This document shows, in pieces, positions 20,011 through 23,013 of a stretch of DNA of 23,013 bases. A program made the translations under genes and the position numbers. The notes beneath the pieces are model-generated. The model was not told the DNA's origin and did no database searches. It saw only the letters and a program-made list of their open reading frames with translations. This DNA is from UBA6065 sp038063975 (GTDB lineage: Bacteria; Patescibacteriota; Minisyncoccia; Phycocordibacterales; UBA6065), in contig JBBTTY010000038.1 of assembly GCA_038063975.1 (NCBI GenBank), positions 1-23,013 on the forward strand, read 5' to 3'. Each line of letters starts with the position of its first letter. Positions within the stretch are counted from its first letter, which is position 1.

Positions 20011-22231
20011 TTTCACTTATAGCAGCGTTCTTTAAATTTGGAACAGATATAATTAGGTCAGAGATTTTCTCAGATAGGGCAAAAGAAAAGAGTTGAAGTA
20101 GGTCTGTACGAATACGGTACACTCGTTTATCACCCAATGTTTTATATGAAGTGTAATCATCCACTCTAATATTTCCGACAACATCTCTCATGTCGAAATC
20201 ATTTTTAAAATAGAAAGCGAGTTTTATGTTGCCGGGCACATTATCTGTTATGAGTGTAAAGACGACTGTATGCAATTTTTCAGGATCAAACTGGGACTGT
20301 TTTATGACTATTTCTCTTTTCTGGTTTAGATTTAAATTGTTTGTTTCGGTGTCCGAGAGAGGAAGTGTTTCATAGAGCATGATCCCCGGATCCATATAAT
20401 ATGACCTTACTGCCGATTGCTCCATGAGCACTTGTTTGAATTCCGGGCTTGTGGATGTGCGCAAGCTCTTCACTTTTTTCACAATAGAGGTGCCTGATTC
20501 AGGCGGCTGAGCCGTATTTTGTATGAGTGTCAAGGGTGCTTTCATATCAAAGAAAATGACATAGTTGGCAAGAGTGAGACCCGGCATTTTTTGTAGTATG
20601 TGGCTGCCGGATAAATTTGGTACTCGCAACTCAAGATTTGTTTTGCTTAAAGTTTCTAATTCTTTGAGTAGAGTCCGATTCAGATTGACGATGGCATCTC
20701 TTCTTTGTATCGACTCTTCTTTTAGGCGCAGAGAATGAAAGCCAAAAGCCTGTTGGGCGGAAAAAATGATGATGACGATCGGTATAATCAGTCGGAGGGC
20801 GGCATTTCCTCTTTTTTTCAGGATGAGTGATGAAGATAAAGCTAGAAAGATGGAATAAAAATAGAAAGGCACACCGGCGTATCTATAATCGAAATCAGGG
20901 ATCGTTTCATGGTTTGGTCTGGCGAGGATGACCATAGAGATTGTTATAAACATCACCACTAGGAGCCATATGATGAATTTCTTTTCTTTTTTCGGCGAAT
21001 TTTTCCAGACGAGAGAGAAAAATAAGACATTTAAAGCGAGGATGAATATGGTCAAAAAAGGCCAAAGAGGTATGGCGTTTTCTTTTACAGCCGGATGAGC
21101 CAGGATCTTTACGGCATTCGGTGCAAGCAGTGGAAGAGAGACTCCACTCGCAAAGAACGACAGGAAATTCTTTGCTAGGGGTAGTGGTTTCCAGTATTCT
21201 TTTCTGTCTGTAAAATCGGCTCGGGCTACGCCCTCTGCACCGAGCGCAGTGAGAAATGTATCAGGCTGAATGACTTTAAATGAAATATAAAAAGAAATTG
21301 CGAAAATCAGAGTGACAAAAATGAGGCAAAAGAGAGAGTGGTAATTTTCTCTAAAGAATCTCCGTGCGTCTATTAGCCTGACTCCAAAGCTTTCTTGTTT
21401 TATATAGCTGTGATAGGCCATGTAAAGGAGGAGTGCCGGAAGGGTCCATACTCCGGATGTGTTTATTAGGACCCCTGCCAGAGCCGCTATGACGAAATAG
21501 ACCAAATATTTATTTTTTCGCTCTTCTGTCCATGCCGTATAAGCCCACAGAGCGATAGAAAAGAAAAGTACTACTTGTGGATACATAGACATGATATAAA
21601 GACCCGTGAGCATATCCGCCCAACTCGTTGCGCCTGTAAAGATCACGAGAAATACAAAAAAGCTTTTTGTACCGATATTGAGCCTTCGGAAGGTGAGATA
21701 TGTAAAGAATGGTATGAGAGCAAAAAGGATGAAAACGAAAGTGTTGTATGGAATATGATTGACACCAAAGAGACTATCGAGAACTTTCATCTCTCCCTTA
21801 TAAAGAGGAATCATGTGGTCGTTGCCATATGGTGTGAGCACAGTATCTTGGAATGATACGAGACGATTGGTGCTCGTGACGATAAAATCGTCCATACTAA
21901 AATAACCATTCAAAATATTTCCTGCGTGGCTTATGAAAGCAAATGTGAAACAGATTGCCAAAATAAGCAGATTTTTTTTGGTCTGTCCCAGAGAGTTCCA
22001 GAAGTTTTTTAGACGACTTTCGATTTTGCCAAAATTTCTTCCTAAAATTATACTCGATACGAGAGCGATAATTAGGATGACGGTTGCAGTGATGAGGCCA
22101 TTTTTTATGCCTCCGAAGTAAATCTGAGCTGTCGGACCGAAGGTGGCGAGTAAAGAGACGTCGAAACGTAAAACGACCATTAGTGCTAGTGTGGAGACAA
22201 TACTGGCAAAACCCAAGATGAACAAATGCAT
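19997..22231 (-). CDS. Polytopic membrane protein resembling GT-C glycosyltransferase, 744 aa
   Basis: A large membrane protein with about a dozen hydrophobic segments in the first 490 residues and a soluble C-terminal domain of about 250 residues. After the third helix comes NGYFSMDDF (108-116), with paired Asp at 114-115. This is the place where GT-C enzymes carry their catalytic acidic residue. It is followed by TPYGNDHMIPLYK (133-145), a pattern seen in O-mannosyltransferase-like proteins. I infer transfer of a lipid-linked sugar outside the membrane, with the C-terminal domain perhaps binding the acceptor. No characterised homologue is recognised, so it could instead be another polytopic glycan protein. 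The start ATG at 22231 is divergent from 22295 and lacks a ribosome site. Confidence 0.75.
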   Translation of the reverse strand: MHLFILGFASIVSTLALMVVLRFDVSLLATFGPTAQIYFGGIKNGLITATVILIIALVSSIILGRNFGKIESRLKNFWNSLGQTKKNLLILAICFTFAFISHAGNILNGYFSMDDFIVTSTNRLVSFQDTVLTPYGNDHMIPLYKGEMKVLDSLFGVNHIPYNTFVFILFALIPFFTYLTFRRLNIGTKSFFVFLVIFTGATSWADMLTGLYIMSMYPQVVLFFSIALWAYTAWTEERKNKYLVYFVIAALAGVLINTSGVWTLPALLLYMAYHSYIKQESFGVRLIDARRFFRENYHSLFCLIFVTLIFAISFYISFKVIQPDTFLTALGAEGVARADFTDRKEYWKPLPLAKNFLSFFASGVSLPLLAPNAVKILAHPAVKENAIPLWPFLTIFILALNVLFFSLVWKNSPKKEKKFIIWLLVVMFITISMVILARPNHETIPDFDYRYAGVPFYFYSIFLALSSSLILKKRGNAALRLIIPIVIIIFSAQQAFGFHSLRLKEESIQRRDAIVNLNRTLLKELETLSKTNLELRVPNLSGSHILQKMPGLTLANYVIFFDMKAPLTLIQNTAQPPESGTSIVKKVKSLRTSTSPEFKQVLMEQSAVRSYYMDPGIMLYETLPLSDTETNNLNLNQKREIVIKQSQFDPEKLHTVVFTLITDNVPGNIKLAFYFKNDFDMRDVVGNIRVDDYTSYKTLGDKRVYRIRTDLLQLFSFALSEKISDLIISVPNLKNAAISEIKLF

Positions 22232-22282
22232 AATCTTATGGTATCACTGGAAATGATGCTATTGCAAATCACGACTTTATGA

Positions 22283-22288
22283 TAAAAT
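22283..22288 (+). promoter_or_regulatory. -10 box giving a leaderless mRNA
   Basis: TAAAAT ends 6 nt before the ATG at 22295 in the 63-nt gap between divergent genes. It would start the carbamoyltransferase operon without a leader. Confidence 0.4.
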
Positions 22289-22294
22289 TTTTCA

Positions 22295-22657
22295 ATGACT
22301 GATAAATGGATTAAAGATACAGGTCTCGTTTTGGCCCTCCTTTTTCTCATTCTTGGGTTCAGTGGTTCAAGGAAGTTTCTCGTCATTTCTATACTGTTTA
22401 TTGTTTTATCTACTCTTATTCCCAAAACACTCTATCCTGTCGCCTATGTCTGGCTCAAGCTAGTGAAAGTCCTGAATATGATCGTACCTAAAATCTTTTT
22501 TAGTTTAGTTTTTTTTGTTGTTGTATTGCCAATTGGATTTCTCCACAGATTGGTAAATAATGATACTATGCTTATTTCGAGCTGGGAGGGATCAGTCACG
22601 GCATTTATCGATAGGAATTATAAATTTTTGAAACAGGACTTAGAAGTACCTTATTAA
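22295..22657 (+). CDS. SxtJ-family membrane protein
   Basis: A 120-residue protein with three hydrophobic segments (about residues 9-24, 28-43, 64-84) and a soluble tail. The architecture and motifs (SRKFLVIS; LVPY-like end) match the SxtJ family, named from the saxitoxin cluster. Family members of unknown biochemical role are found beside O-carbamoyltransferases. The neighbour order here (SxtJ, DUF5989 peptide, carbamoyltransferase) supports the call. It may anchor or present the carbamoylation machinery at the membrane. It starts from a leaderless promoter. Confidence 0.87.
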   Translation: MTDKWIKDTGLVLALLFLILGFSGSRKFLVISILFIVLSTLIPKTLYPVAYVWLKLVKVLNMIVPKIFFSLVFFVVVLPIGFLHRLVNNDTMLISSWEGSVTAFIDRNYKFLKQDLEVPY

Positions 22658-22667
22658 TTTCAAATAT

Positions 22668-22817
22668 ATGGATTTTCTAAAAGACATCTGGGGATTTCTC
22701 AGAATGAGAAAAAAATTCTGGCTTTTGCCCGCTATTATTGTCCTTGTTCTAGTCGGGACAATAATCGTGTTTGGTGGCTCGACTGCCGTGGCCCCATTTA
22801 TATACACCATCTTTTAA
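22668..22817 (+). CDS. DUF5989 / SxtK-like single-pass peptide, 49 aa
   Basis: A 49-residue frame. Its DIWGFLRMRKKFW segment (6-18) precedes one membrane helix (about 19-35), and it ends in VAPFIYTIF, the full pattern of DUF5989. I recall the small SxtK of saxitoxin clusters as a comparable peptide. It is 10 nt after the SxtJ-like gene and 6 nt before the carbamoyltransferase, so all three are in one operon. Function is unknown; a basic N terminus followed by a single helix suggests membrane recruitment of the enzyme. There is no Shine-Dalgarno site. Confidence 0.87.
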   Translation: MDFLKDIWGFLRMRKKFWLLPAIIVLVLVGTIIVFGGSTAVAPFIYTIF

Positions 22818-22823
22818 TAATGT

Positions 22824-23013
22824 ATGATGTCAGCATCTCGTCACAAGACGCGTATTCTCGGCATTTCGGCGTATTATCATGACAGTGCAGCTGCTCTCGT
22901 CGTCGATGGAAAAATTGTTGCGGCCGCTCACGAGGAACGTTGCTCCAGAAAAAAACATGATGATCGCTTTCCCAGACATGCGGTCGGGTATGTTCTCTCT
23001 GAATGCGGACTTT
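22824..23013 (+). CDS. Carbamoyltransferase, N-terminal part (runs off window)
   Basis: The frame opens at ATG 22824 (or the next codon, ATG 22827) and stays open to the window edge. It reads ILGISAYYHDSAAALV and then AAHEERCSRKKHDDRFP, both diagnostic of the N-terminal Kae1-like domain of NodU/CmcH/TobZ/SxtI carbamoyltransferases. These enzymes move carbamoyl from carbamoyl phosphate, via carbamoyl-AMP, to a hydroxyl of a sugar or natural product. The HDSAA motif includes the metal-binding His. Only 63 residues are visible of a family of roughly 550-600, so completeness cannot be judged. Context suggests O-carbamoylation of the deoxysugar glycan made by the cluster. Confidence 0.92.
   Translation, partial: MMSASRHKTRILGISAYYHDSAAALVVDGKIVAAAHEERCSRKKHDDRFPRHAVGYVLSECGL

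Noticed and set aside
1..23013. tRNA, rRNA, CRISPR arrays, transposases or prophage genes
   Set aside because: I found no cloverleaf, rRNA segment, regular repeat array, transposase or phage structural gene by reading both strands; a tRNA missed by eye cannot be fully excluded.
1..23013. TGA read as glycine (genetic code 25)
   Set aside because: TGA ends several well-bounded genes, for example at 1456, 5424 and 17222, and is not found within conserved frames.

Overview
The window looks like the chromosome of a Candidate Phyla Radiation (Patescibacteria) bacterium, probably Parcubacteria-like. This is inferred from gene style, not from a marker gene. The signs are a soluble VirD4/TraG-type ATPase with a proline-rich tail, a long run of divergent GT4 glycosyltransferases, AT-rich DNA, few Shine-Dalgarno sites, and several promoters whose -10 box lies only 6-8 bases before the ATG. 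TGA ends several genes (1456, 5424, 17222), so the glycine recoding of Gracilibacteria does not apply.

Region 1 (1-2400) is an accessory stretch of small orphan genes separated by structured RNA. It holds four unrecognised small proteins and a 53-residue CXXC zinc-ribbon-like protein (1756-1917). It also holds a complete type III hammerhead self-cleaving ribozyme (484-533), a compact 109-nt unassigned structured RNA whose helices are joined by GA/GA internal loops (1558-1666), two near-identical GNRA-capped terminators (1096-1128, 1510-1540), and two more strong terminators.

Region 2 (2427-4148) encodes the VirD4/TraG-like ATPase and ends in a terminator.

Region 3 (4216-15547) is a surface-polysaccharide block. 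It has four co-directional GT4 glycosyltransferases and a MetW-like methyltransferase (4216-9342), then a reverse-strand pair of GT4 genes (9308-11462). A further GT4, a GtrA flippase-like protein, a membrane GT-C enzyme fused to a gutted DPM1-type GT2 domain, and a separate intact GT2 follow (11526-15547).

Region 4 (15548-16127) carries two small reverse-strand ORFs with a terminator between them.

Region 5 (16128-20010) is a tight operon for dTDP-deoxysugar synthesis, rmlB-rmlA-rmlD plus a TylC3/NovU-type sugar C-methyltransferase, with no rmlC. It implies a branched-chain deoxyhexose. Region 6 (19997-22231, reverse) encodes a 744-residue polytopic protein resembling GT-C glycosyltransferases. 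Region 7 (22295-23013) begins an SxtJ / DUF5989 / carbamoyltransferase set that runs off the window.

Together regions 3 to 7 could make a lipid-linked surface glycan containing a 6-deoxy, possibly C-methylated and O-carbamoylated sugar. The most unexpected signals are the sTRSV-like hammerhead ribozyme and the GA-loop RNA of region 1, followed by the internally deleted GT2 domain of the 13127-14797 fusion.
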